Shown in pieces: positions 1 through 10,479 of a stretch of 64,000 bases of DNA. Both the position numbers and the translations under genes were made by a program. Each line of letters begins with the position of its first letter. The stretch's first letter is position 1. Source of the stretch: Bremerella volcania (GTDB taxonomy: Bacteria; Planctomycetota; Planctomycetia; Pirellulales; Pirellulaceae); contig NZ_CP036289.1 of the NCBI RefSeq assembly GCF_007748115.1, forward strand, positions 2,356,001-2,420,000, written 5' to 3'. The notes below the pieces were generated by a model. That model was not told where the DNA came from, did not search any database, and saw only the letters and a list, made by a program, of their open reading frames with translations.

Positions 1-1263
1 ATCGTATAGGGCCCACTCGGGCCGGTGATGAAGGCGGTGGACGAGTTGGTCGTCCTTTTCGGTCTTAGTTCGCTTTGCCTTGCGAACCCAGGTGGCGGCG
101 GGGCTGGCCTTGCCATCCTGGGGTTCCGACTCGAGCCAGGCCAAGGCCTCGGTCAGCGTGGTGTTCGAGGTGATCTCTTCGTCGTGCTGAGGGGACCAGA
201 TCAGCGTGAAGCGGTCGTCACGGATCGAGCGGATCGGGTAGACCCGCTCGCGGTTGTCGATGATGTTGCAGTTGGTGAACGCACCATAGGCGTACTTGTG
301 GACTTGCTCGTTGCCGCCGGTCCAGTTCCGCCATTGGCTTTTGCCGTCGAAGTCATCGGCGGTGCCCTTGCCGCCGACTGCTTCCAGAAGCGTCGGAGTG
401 ACGTCGGCGATCCAGGTAAGTTGAGCATTGCTTTTGCCGGCGGGAATTTTGCCAGGCAGCGCGACCACCATGCCGCTGGCCAGCCCGTCGTTGAAGCAGG
501 TCCACTTGGCAAACGGGAACGCGTTGCCTTGTTCCGAGCAGAACAGGACGAGCGTCTTGTCGGCCAGCTTTTCGTCGGCCAGTACGCCGCGAAGTTCGCC
601 GAGCAGCTTATCGAGGTTGGTCACTTCAGCCAGATGCAATTGAAGTTCGCTGCGATAGGCAGGCGTGTCGATCTTGTCGGCTTCCAACTCGAAGGTCTCT
701 TGGTCGTACTTTGAAGGATCGCCGGTGGTGTATGGGCCGTGACCATCGTGCGAGGCGACCACCAGACAGAACGGTTCGCCTGCGGCCTTGGCCTCTTGGA
801 TGTAGGCCGTCGCACGGCGGACAAGTTCCGGGTTGCCATCTTTCTGCTTGCTGACGTCGCCGAGATAATCGAACGGGTAAGCATCCCTTGGACCGATATG
901 CGTTTTGCCCAAGAGGCCCACGCGATAGCCCAGCGGCTGCAGGTAATGGGGCAGGCTCTTGGTCCCCTCGACCGACTTGCTGTGATTGGGCATGGCCCGC
1001 GTCCGCCAGGCCGTGCGCCCGCTGTAAAGCTCTTGCCGAAACGGAGCACACATGGCGACGTTCGCATAAACGCCATCGAGCCGCATGCCATCCTTGGCCA
1101 ACTGATCGAGATTGGGCGTGTGAGCCTGACCACCCCACGGGCCGAGCGAGTCGCGGTCGATGTCATCGCCGATCAAGATCAGGATGTTGGGACGAGTCGT
1201 TTCCGCAGCCAGCCAGGAAGAGGCCAGCAGAACAAGCACGCAGCTCAGAAGAAGCGTTCGCAT
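1..1263 (-). CDS. Sulfatase, exported (C-terminus beyond window)
   Basis: The reading frame is open from an ATG at 1263 to the left edge, giving 421 residues with the C-terminus missing. Residues 1-20 form a hydrophobic signal peptide. An alkaline-phosphatase-fold start follows (RPNILILIGDD, metal-binding Asp33/Asp34). The sulfatase signature CAPFRQELYSG has Cys72 as the residue expected to be converted to formylglycine, so it is a Cys-type sulfatase needing a maturation enzyme. The last visible residues (PEWALYD) match the C-terminal region of this family, so only a short tail is probably missing. Members hydrolyse sulfate esters of polysaccharides in the periplasm or outside the cell, and planctomycetes carry many. 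The exact substrate cannot be read from the sequence. No clear Shine-Dalgarno site precedes the start. Confidence 0.93.
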   Translation of the reverse strand, partial: MRTLLLSCVLVLLASSWLAAETTRPNILILIGDDIDRDSLGPWGGQAHTPNLDQLAKDGMRLDGVYANVAMCAPFRQELYSGRTAWRTRAMPNHSKSVEGTKSLPHYLQPLGYRVGLLGKTHIGPRDAYPFDYLGDVSKQKDGNPELVRRATAYIQEAKAAGEPFCLVVASHDGHGPYTTGDPSKYDQETFELEADKIDTPAYRSELQLHLAEVTNLDKLLGELRGVLADEKLADKTLVLFCSEQGNAFPFAKWTCFNDGLASGMVVALPGKIPAGKSNAQLTWIADVTPTLLEAVGGKGTADDFDGKSQWRNWTGGNEQVHKYAYGAFTNCNIIDNRERVYPIRSIRDDRFTLIWSPQHDEEITSNTTLTEALAWLESEPQDGKASPAATWVRKAKRTKTEKDDQLVHRLHHRPEWALYD

Positions 1264-1375
1264 GGTGTTTTTCGGTTTGAAAAGAAGAACAGAGCGAGGG
1301 TGGGTTGGTGGCTTTTAGTATAGAAGGGGCGGTGGCGAGTTCCAAGTTTTGGTTTGCCGATGCAGACAGATGCCG

Positions 1376-1795
1376 TTAGATCGCAAACAGCCCAAAGGCC
1401 TCGTCGACGGCTTCACGGCCAGAGTCGATCTTGGCGATGCACGCGTGGCAATAGACCATGTCTGGATAGTCTTTGAGATTCTCAATCGGGCGGCTGCAAA
1501 CGGTGCAGTTCTTGCCTTGCCGATAGGGATAGAAATCGTTCTCCGAAGGGATCTCGGCGAGATGGGTGAGTTGCTGCTTAAGCAGAACGATCGCTGCGGT
1601 CTGTTCGGTTGACTCGCCCCATCCTTCGCGTTGCAGCTCGCGCATGCGCGTGAAGTGAGGATTGGCAGATTCAAGTAATTCGCGTTTCGCTTCCGTCGAG
1701 ACGAGTGTCATCCGCCTGGCGATCGAAAGGATGGCGTCGTCTTCACGTGCGACGGCAACGATGAACCGGGACATCGGGTGGTCGAGGTCAAGCAT
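1376..1795 (-). CDS. Small putative zinc-ribbon protein, unknown function
   Basis: This encodes 139 residues with no signal peptide or membrane segment, so it is probably cytoplasmic. The C-terminal third has two CxxC pairs (CTVCSRP and YCHACI) about 20 residues apart, an arrangement typical of a zinc ribbon. The N-terminal part is charged and probably helical. It ends 112 bases upstream of the sulfatase start on the same strand. I do not recognise the family. A reduced or metal-free cysteine cluster is an alternative to zinc binding. The ATG at 1795 is taken; a second in-frame Met at residue 8 is possible. Confidence 0.7.
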   Translation of the reverse strand: MLDLDHPMSRFIVAVAREDDAILSIARRMTLVSTEAKRELLESANPHFTRMRELQREGWGESTEQTAAIVLLKQQLTHLAEIPSENDFYPYRQGKNCTVCSRPIENLKDYPDMVYCHACIAKIDSGREAVDEAFGLFAI

Positions 1796-1902
1796 GGAAC
1801 CGACTCAGTTGTCGAGATGAGCTTGGGTACGAAAAGCAGTGCTTTGGGGAACTACTCGTATCGTACGTTACCAGAGAGAGTCGTGCCAACTTGCGTTTGA
1901 AC

Positions 1903-2856
1903 TTAAAATCTCGTCGGACCAGCATTCGGAATGGAGCCAGCTACCGGTGTTGGATCGCTGGGCGCAATCTCTTCCAGGCGGAGTTCCAGCCACGAGGTGG
2001 GGGAGACTTCAATTTTCTTTTTCTCGCCACTTTTCAAGATGGTGCGCAGTTTGGTGGTGTCGTTGTGAAGGACTTCCGTGTTGGGGACCGAGGACTGTAT
2101 GCGGAGGTTGCCTTGGGTTAGTTCGAGGCTTAGGAGATACGTTTCGTCGTCGGTCTTCTTGGCGATGGCACTCATGCGTATGCCGATCTCGTGGAACGTC
2201 TCGTCGAACTGCGACTTCATCTTCCCTCCGGAAACGAACTGACCGTATTTGCCAGCGACCAGGTGCATTGAGGGAGAGTTCTTCCACGCAGGTTTGTCTT
2301 GGCCAGGGGACTGGTGGTAGATATGCGTGGTGAGTAGCAAGTGCTGCTTGGCCGGTTGAGGTTGCGGATTACCAGCGGGCAGGCTGAGGGTCACTTCGTA
2401 CCAGCGATTGGATGAGAGGGTGATTTTTTGCGGAACGTTCGGCTGCAAGACTGTGCGGGCATGAAGTTTCTCTTCGCGGAAGTACTCACTCTCGGGCTGA
2501 TCCTTCGGCTGCATGGGCTGTCCCCGGAACCACTCGAGCTTGAGTTCGTATCGTTGATCTCCCAGTTTGTTGACCTTGGCGACGAGCTTTAGCCCAACCT
2601 CGTGCTCTGACTGATCCAACCTCGACTGCTTGCTAGGAGTCACTTTGATAGAAAACGGACGATCGATGACCGACATGATCCGCGGTTGTGCCAAGACCAG
2701 CGGTTCGTCTTGCCCTGCGACTTTTTCCAACAGGCGGATCTTCAGTTCGACCATTTCTTCGCTCGCAGCGAGCGAAGAAATATGGAAGACCGATGCAAAC
2801 AGAGCCAACACACTAACGAGTAGCCAGGAGAATCTCACGATCGAAACCTTATCCAT
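1903..2856 (-). CDS. Exported protein of unknown function, secretin-like N-terminal segment
   Basis: The ATG at 2856 is chosen over one 19 codons upstream because it puts a signal peptide right at the N-terminus (a short charged start, then about 25 hydrophobic residues). The product is 317 residues. Residues about 33-60 read like the segment seen in planctomycete secretin-related proteins (MVELKIRLLEKV then VLAQPRIM). A similar pattern recurs later (FHEIGIRMSAIAKK), suggesting two related beta-rich halves. It lacks the long C-terminal barrel of a true secretin. It is probably periplasmic or envelope-located; the role is unknown. It is divergent from guaB across about 200 bases. Confidence 0.75.
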   Translation of the reverse strand: MDKVSIVRFSWLLVSVLALFASVFHISSLAASEEMVELKIRLLEKVAGQDEPLVLAQPRIMSVIDRPFSIKVTPSKQSRLDQSEHEVGLKLVAKVNKLGDQRYELKLEWFRGQPMQPKDQPESEYFREEKLHARTVLQPNVPQKITLSSNRWYEVTLSLPAGNPQPQPAKQHLLLTTHIYHQSPGQDKPAWKNSPSMHLVAGKYGQFVSGGKMKSQFDETFHEIGIRMSAIAKKTDDETYLLSLELTQGNLRIQSSVPNTEVLHNDTTKLRTILKSGEKKKIEVSPTSWLELRLEEIAPSDPTPVAGSIPNAGPTRF

Positions 2857-2970
2857 GTGATCTGGGGTGCCAATTTGCCCCAGTACCGTACCCATAAGGA
2901 GGGATCGCTGCAATGTCGATTTTTGGGAGCGATTTACCTGGATTGCGAATTCCCCCTAAAGTTCCACGCG

Positions 2971-3000
2971 TTGCCTAACGTGCATGCTTTGGTGCATAAT
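2971..3000 (+). promoter_or_regulatory. Candidate sigma70-type promoter for guaB
   Basis: TTGCCT (2971-2976) and CATAAT (2995-3000) are separated by 18 bases and lie about 55 bases before the guaB ATG. This fits a housekeeping promoter with a short leader. It is a sequence match only; planctomycete promoter consensus is poorly defined. Confidence 0.45.
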
Positions 3001-3053
3001 GCAGGGTTTCTCTACCCTGACTTGCTCGTATCCATAAGCCGACAGGAGTTTGA

Positions 3054-5880
<2,827 letters not shown>

Positions 5881-5915
5881 AGACCGCTACCTTCCCTACT
5901 GGGAGCGATTGGACC

Positions 5916-5956
5916 GGAAGGGCAGCCTGCATGCCAGGCTTGCCCTTCCATTGTTT
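5916..5956. terminator. Bidirectional hairpin terminator between convergent genes
   Basis: Arms GGAAGGGCA-GCCTG and CAGGCTTGCCCTTCC pair with a single bulged base around a short loop, followed by a T-rich run. It lies between the stop codons of the exported protein (plus) and the lipoprotein (minus). Confidence 0.7.
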
Positions 5957-5966
5957 CTTGAGGGTA

Positions 5967-6365
5967 CTATTCGGACTTCAAGTCGAAGTCGAATTGGTTC
6001 GCAGCCCCTTCTTTCACCTCAACTACCAGTTCGCTTTGCTGGTTGTATTTGGCGGGGACTAATTCAGGGCTTTGGATGTCGCGACCGTCTTCGCCGGTGG
6101 TTGTGGTCGCCGTGCGGATCCTTACGACGTACTCACCAGCCGGAGCCCCTTTCTGGTTGATGGTGTACAGCAAGTCGTACTTGCCAGAGGCATCGGTTGT
6201 GGCGGTTGCCGGTCGGCCTCCTTCGGTTGGAGTGAAAACCACTTCGGCTTTCGGAAGGGGCTTTCCGTCCAGGGAAACCGTTCCCGTAACCCCTTCGTTT
6301 CCCCCCTGGCATCCCACGAGAGACATCAAGCAGAACAGAATGGCGCAGTTAAGAGTTCGTGTCAT
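5967..6365 (-). CDS. Small lipoprotein with carboxypeptidase-regulatory-like domain
   Basis: The product is 132 residues from the ATG at 6365; an upstream in-frame ATG would only add a non-signal leader. A signal peptide ends in a lipobox (LMSLVGC), predicting lipidation and envelope anchoring. The rest is a single beta-sandwich of the carboxypeptidase regulatory-like type: VTGTVSLDGKPLPKAEVVF, then DASGKYDL and AGEYVVRI. Such proteins often sit beside DUF1559 genes in planctomycetes, as here, and are thought to be structural or ligand-binding. The exact role is unknown. Confidence 0.88.
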   Translation of the reverse strand: MTRTLNCAILFCLMSLVGCQGGNEGVTGTVSLDGKPLPKAEVVFTPTEGGRPATATTDASGKYDLLYTINQKGAPAGEYVVRIRTATTTTGEDGRDIQSPELVPAKYNQQSELVVEVKEGAANQFDFDLKSE

Positions 6366-6429
6366 GTGTGTGCCAATAAATCGAGTGTCCACGGGCTTAT
6401 CAGATGGCCAGTCATGGCCCGCCGTTGGC

Positions 6430-6468
6430 AAAAAAACGTGAAGGCCGACCGGTAGGCTTCGGTCGGCC
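6430..6468 (-). terminator. Rho-independent terminator after the DUF1559 gene
   Basis: A perfect 9-base inverted repeat (GGCCGACCG / CGGTCGGCC) with an 8-base loop is followed, reading on the minus strand, by a run of seven T after six bases. It falls between the DUF1559 gene and the lipoprotein gene, so the latter is either expressed by read-through or has its own promoter. Confidence 0.72.
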
Positions 6469-6489
6469 GCCACGCAAAGAGGTTTGGGA

Positions 6490-7461
6490 CTAATTGCCGT
6501 CGATCGGAGCCCCGTCATCTCGTGCACCTAGACGTTGATAGGTGCCCAGATTGTTCGAGTTGAACGTCGGAGGAGCATCGTTGTTGCTCTGGTTGTTTCC
6601 GTTGACGCCGGCGTTGTTGTAGTCGATCGTATCGGAAATGAAGTGAACCGAACCATCGGCGTACGCAAACAGTGAGCCGCCGGGATGCTCGCTAGCGAAC
6701 GCTTCGACGCATTGGTGCGAGGCGTTACTGGTGTGATTTACCGGAATGGTCACGCGGCCCATGGTATAGTCAGCGCCTTGAGGGCCGCCTCCGGTCACAT
6801 TGCGATTACCCACCCAGGCACCCTGGGCACAACGCCGGTTGCGTTCACCAAGCAGGAACGTATTGGACGTACCGTCGGTGATATCCGCGAAACGGATTTC
6901 GCTACCACGAAATAGCACCCCGTTGTTTCGGCGGTGATCAACGTCAAACATGCCGCAAACACCGATGTAATTCGACTTAGCAACTCGGAAGCTGTTATTC
7001 ACGCTCGACAGTCCATTGAAGTGCCGACCGGTGCCACTGTTCATTTGACCGCCATCCATCAGATGTCCGCCTGGATCGGAAGGGCAAATGAAGATTTCCA
7101 GCTTGGTTTGGGTGAGTGGACGAAGCGTCGTATCGTCCAACGTATCTTTCAGGAATTGGTCTGTCACTTTGAGCCGATCATAGAGACTGTTTTGCTCGAT
7201 GAACGGCAGGATATGTGCTCCCCAGCCCCACATTTCACGGTCGCCTGTCCCGGTGTGTTCTCCACCAGCTGGGAATTGGCCGAAGACGTCATGATGATTG
7301 TGAAAACCGAGTGCCAGGTTCTTCAGATTGTTGTTACAGCTCATTCGCCGAGCGGCTTCACGTGCTTGTTGAACGGCCGGCAGAAGCAAGGCGATTAGCA
7401 CACCAATGATTGCGATGACAACTAGTAGCTCGACAAGCGTGAATCCGTTTTTCCCGCGCAT
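6490..7461 (-). CDS. DUF1559 domain protein with type IV prepilin-like N-terminus
   Basis: The ATG at 7461 gives MRGKNG followed by FTLVELLVVIAIIGVLIALLLP, a textbook prepilin cleavage site (G/F) with Glu5 of the mature protein and a hydrophobic helix. The remaining 300 residues match the DUF1559 (SBP_bac_10-like) family that is hugely expanded in planctomycetes. Its typical elements are CNNNLKNLALGFHNHHDVFGQFP, DGTSNTFLLGE and FAYADGSVHFISDTI. The 323-residue length is normal. It should be a pseudopilin-like envelope protein; the helix may act as a membrane anchor after processing. The function of the family is not established. Confidence 0.96.
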   Translation of the reverse strand: MRGKNGFTLVELLVVIAIIGVLIALLLPAVQQAREAARRMSCNNNLKNLALGFHNHHDVFGQFPAGGEHTGTGDREMWGWGAHILPFIEQNSLYDRLKVTDQFLKDTLDDTTLRPLTQTKLEIFICPSDPGGHLMDGGQMNSGTGRHFNGLSSVNNSFRVAKSNYIGVCGMFDVDHRRNNGVLFRGSEIRFADITDGTSNTFLLGERNRRCAQGAWVGNRNVTGGGPQGADYTMGRVTIPVNHTSNASHQCVEAFASEHPGGSLFAYADGSVHFISDTIDYNNAGVNGNNQSNNDAPPTFNSNNLGTYQRLGARDDGAPIDGN

Positions 7462-7880
7462 ATGCGTGCTCCACAAATAGAAAGAAAAGAATAAGAAGAG
7501 GCCAGAGTTATAGCATAAATTTACATCTAGTACAAATAAATTACATTTCTTCGGATCGTGTAGTGAGCCTTAAGTGCTTACTTGATGGTTGTTAGTGGTG
7601 CTTATTGTGTTGTTGTGGGAATGGGGACCCTGCCGTACGTGGTATAAATGAGTTCATTGAATCCCCCTATTATGATGGTTTTTGTGGTTTCCCGCACCAA
7701 GAGTGTCAAGTGAAAAAATGGGGCAAGGGGGTGGCTTAGAGGGGCTTGAGATGGGGACTTCCCTATCGATCCGTTGCAATATCCAGGCGGCTTGCCAAAT
7801 CGATTGGTGGGCCTGAGTCGTCTTACCGGTGAGTGAGCAAAGAATCGCTTCAACTTGGTTACGCCTCAAGGAAATGCCGC
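7462..7880. other. Intergenic region between divergent genes
   Basis: This stretch is relatively AT-rich next to the DUF1559 start and must hold the promoters for both divergent genes. I see no convincing -35/-10 pair, RNA gene or conserved small ORF. A minus-strand frame at 7602-7853 has no protein-like features. Confidence 0.4.
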
Positions 7881-8276
7881 GTGCTCATCTTCCTGGATTA
7901 TTTCCTGCTGATCTTTCATCTCGCCCTGACGGCGTTTAACGCGCTGGGCTGGGCATTTGAGAGAACGCGGAAGGCACATCTGATTCTGATCTTATTGACC
8001 CTGGCATCGTGGACGGTGCTCAGTCCGTTTTATGGGTGGGGCTACTGCCCGTTTACCGATTGGCACTGGCAGGTGAAACGAGCCCTGGGTGAAGGCCCCC
8101 TGCCCGGCTCGTTCATAAAATACTGCCTGGACGGCTGCACCGGCTGGGACTCGGACCCCGTTCTGGTGACTTATGCGACGGCGGTTGTGGGGGTGACGGC
8201 CATGCTGATGTCGATCACTCTGAACATTCTTGCCTGGCATTACCGCTTGAAAGTTCAGCGAGCTGATACGGCGTGA
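7881..8276 (+). CDS. DUF2784-like small membrane protein
   Basis: This encodes about 131 residues with three or four hydrophobic helices. Residues around FYGWGYCPFTDWHWQVK and the cysteine/charge pattern after it resemble the DUF2784 family of small integral membrane proteins of unknown function. I take the GTG at 7881 because an AAGGA motif lies about 8 bases upstream and the protein then begins right at the first helix (LIFLDYFLLIFH), as family members do. A GTG at 7833 in the same frame would add 16 residues. It is a cytoplasmic-membrane protein with no clear functional link to its neighbours. Confidence 0.78.
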   Translation: MLIFLDYFLLIFHLALTAFNALGWAFERTRKAHLILILLTLASWTVLSPFYGWGYCPFTDWHWQVKRALGEGPLPGSFIKYCLDGCTGWDSDPVLVTYATAVVGVTAMLMSITLNILAWHYRLKVQRADTA

Positions 8277-8541
8277 TTTCCGGCCGTTGTTCTCTTCGCA
8301 AGCCGTAATTGGCACGCTAGCGACGTCTGCAGCGTGTTAATTTGCAAAATATCTGCGGCTCGTACTGAAAGTGTTGGTTCTTCCTGCGTTTCCGTGCCGA
8401 TTGGTTGTGTTGAAGGTATCGAAGATTCAACCTGAGATGCACTCGAGGTCTGCCCTGGGGCTGGCCAATTGATTGCCAATTCACCAACCGTTGTCGACCA
8501 CTGGGCCATCCAGTTGCCTTTCGATTGCGAAAGAGGAACCC

Positions 8542-10080
8542 ATGAGAGCCACTACTTTGTGGACCGCCTTAACGTTGTCCACAGTGCTATTCGCCGCACA
8601 GGCGAACGCTGAAAAGACAACCTATGCCAACCAAACCGGTCAGAAGACGATCGAGCAAGAATCATCCGCTGTTGCGAGTCTCGCCGGCGGCGATTGGCGC
8701 GTCGAACGCCATCCGGAAGGACAGCCAGGGCCGCAGATGATGCCGCCTGGGATGAATCCTTATGTTGCCATGGATCCCTATGGCCAGATGATGATGCCCG
8801 GCATGGCAGGTGGCTACGCTCCGGGGCCTGTGATGCAAGCCGCCTACGGCATGCCCATGGGACAAGACTATGGCATGGCTGCACCGGGCGGCCCGATGAT
8901 GGATCCGAATGTGATGCCAGCGAGCCACTGGGGTGGTTACGGCTGTCAGGCCTGCGGCGGTGCTGGTTGCCAGCATTGCATGGGTGGCGGTCATGGTGGT
9001 CACCTGGGCAAGCCATTTGCTGAAGGAACCTGCCAAGGTTGCGGCGGTGCTGGTTGCGGCGGCTGCTGCGGCTTGACCGGCGGTCACGTCTACTGCGGCT
9101 TCAGCCGCGGGATTGGCAATGCCTGGGACATGACTCCTTACGGCGGTCCCTGTGCTCCGCGTTGGGCCGACGTGGTGGTCGATGCGACCTTCTTCATGTA
9201 CGAGCCAGGTAACAGCTCGACCGTCTTGGCTTCGCAAGGTGGTGCCAACAATCCTGTGTTCAATACCGACAACTACGACTTCACCAACCAAGGTGGCGTA
9301 CGGATGTCGCTCAATCGCACGTTCATGCCAGGCAGCTACCTCGAATTCAGCTACCTGGGGATGGGGAACTGGGCTTCGACGCAAACCGTTCAAGGGGTGG
9401 GTGACTTGTTCTCGCCATTCTCCGGATTCGGTGTCGATCCGGCGGGTGGTTATGCGGAAACCGATCAAGGTAGCCTGCAGATCTTCTCGACCTCGAATCG
9501 CTTCGATTCGTTCGAGTTGAACATGCGACGCTTCTTCACCTCGGCGAACTGCTGGTGGCAAAGCTCGTGGTGGGTTGGTCTGCGATACGTCCGCGTGGAT
9601 GACGATGCCGTCTACAACACGATGGGTGCCTCGGGCGACCTGGCTTACACCATCGACGCCGACAACGACCTGTTCGGTGCCCAGTTCGGTTTGGATTCGG
9701 CCCTGCGGCTGACCACTCGCTGGACCCTGTCGGCCTTCGGTGAAATTGGTGTGTACGGCAACCGTGCCACCCAGGACTCGACGATCGCCCTGAACAATGC
9801 TACGACTGTGATCAGCGAAACGGCAGCCTCGCGACGAGCCTCGATGGTTCTCGAAGCGGGCTTCCTGAGTACCTTCAAGATTGTTCCACGAGGTACCTTG
9901 CGAGCGGGTTACCAGATTGTCTACATCGACGGCATCGCCTTGGGTAGCGACTCGTTTAACTTCCAAACGGGGGGTGCTACTCCTCTGGGAACCGCATTGG
10001 CCAGCCGCCAGGCGTTCATCAACGACAACGGGAACGCTCTTTATCACGGTCCTACGGTCGGTTTCGAGTACACCTGGTAA
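8542..10080 (+). CDS. BBP7-family outer-membrane beta-barrel protein
   Basis: The ATG at 8542 has a GAGG site and gives a clean signal peptide (cleavage after AAQANA). The product is 512 residues. A Gly/Met/Pro-rich region (about 55-130) is followed by a Cys-rich segment (about 133-178) with two copies of CxxCGGAGCxxC, reminiscent of a DnaJ-type zinc finger. From about residue 210 to the end are alternating amphipathic strands (WWVGLRYVRVDDD, WTLSAFGEIGVYGN, LRAGYQIVYIDG). The protein ends in an aromatic residue (GFEYTW), as expected of an outer-membrane barrel. It matches the planctomycete BBP7 family, whose function is unknown. A strong terminator follows. Confidence 0.9.
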   Translation: MRATTLWTALTLSTVLFAAQANAEKTTYANQTGQKTIEQESSAVASLAGGDWRVERHPEGQPGPQMMPPGMNPYVAMDPYGQMMMPGMAGGYAPGPVMQAAYGMPMGQDYGMAAPGGPMMDPNVMPASHWGGYGCQACGGAGCQHCMGGGHGGHLGKPFAEGTCQGCGGAGCGGCCGLTGGHVYCGFSRGIGNAWDMTPYGGPCAPRWADVVVDATFFMYEPGNSSTVLASQGGANNPVFNTDNYDFTNQGGVRMSLNRTFMPGSYLEFSYLGMGNWASTQTVQGVGDLFSPFSGFGVDPAGGYAETDQGSLQIFSTSNRFDSFELNMRRFFTSANCWWQSSWWVGLRYVRVDDDAVYNTMGASGDLAYTIDADNDLFGAQFGLDSALRLTTRWTLSAFGEIGVYGNRATQDSTIALNNATTVISETAASRRASMVLEAGFLSTFKIVPRGTLRAGYQIVYIDGIALGSDSFNFQTGGATPLGTALASRQAFINDNGNALYHGPTVGFEYTW

Positions 10081-10113
10081 GACGACCTGACTCAGGTCCT
10101 TAAAGAAACGCTC

Positions 10114-10146
10114 ATAGGGTCGACGATAAGTCGACCCTATTTTTTT
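10114..10146 (+). terminator. Rho-independent terminator
   Basis: A perfect 11-base inverted repeat (ATAGGGTCGAC / GTCGACCCTAT) with a 5-base loop runs directly into seven T. It lies 33 bases after the BBP7 stop codon. Confidence 0.92.
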
Positions 10147-10479
10147 GCGCGGAACGGACACTTATGACGAATTCTCAGGCAGGCACCGTCCTGTCGGGGG
10201 GATTCGTTTTTGTCTATTTCTGGGAAATGGGTAGAAAATCGGAACAATCGTAACTATCGTCAGTCTAAGTATATTCCGTCAAACTACCTATCATGGCGGG
10301 GCAAGGCCAAGTTACGGAGTTTCCGCAGGGCTCGAAGAACGAGTCAAATGGCGAGATCTCTCCGCGATGATTCAGTTTTCGTGCTTATCAATGACATTCG
10401 CTCGATCTGATCTCTAACGCCTGTTCTGTCTAATTTACCGAAATACCACTGAGACTCATCCAAGGTCAGGAGAGATCCC
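10147..10479 (+). other. Leader/promoter region of the S8 protease gene
   Basis: This is 333 bases of non-coding sequence between a terminator and the next gene. The only clear element is an AGGAGAG Shine-Dalgarno site (10468-10473) before the ATG at 10480. No convincing promoter boxes or structured RNA were recognised. Confidence 0.45.

Noticed and set aside
7602-7853. Minus-strand open frame of 83 codons in the gap before the DUF2784-like gene
   Set aside because: Composition is not protein-like and no start signal is seen; it also overlaps the start region of the divergent gene.
8662-10161. Minus-strand open frame of 499 codons opposite the first BBP7 gene
   Set aside because: It runs through a strong terminator and opposes a gene with a signal peptide and barrel strands; no protein-like features.
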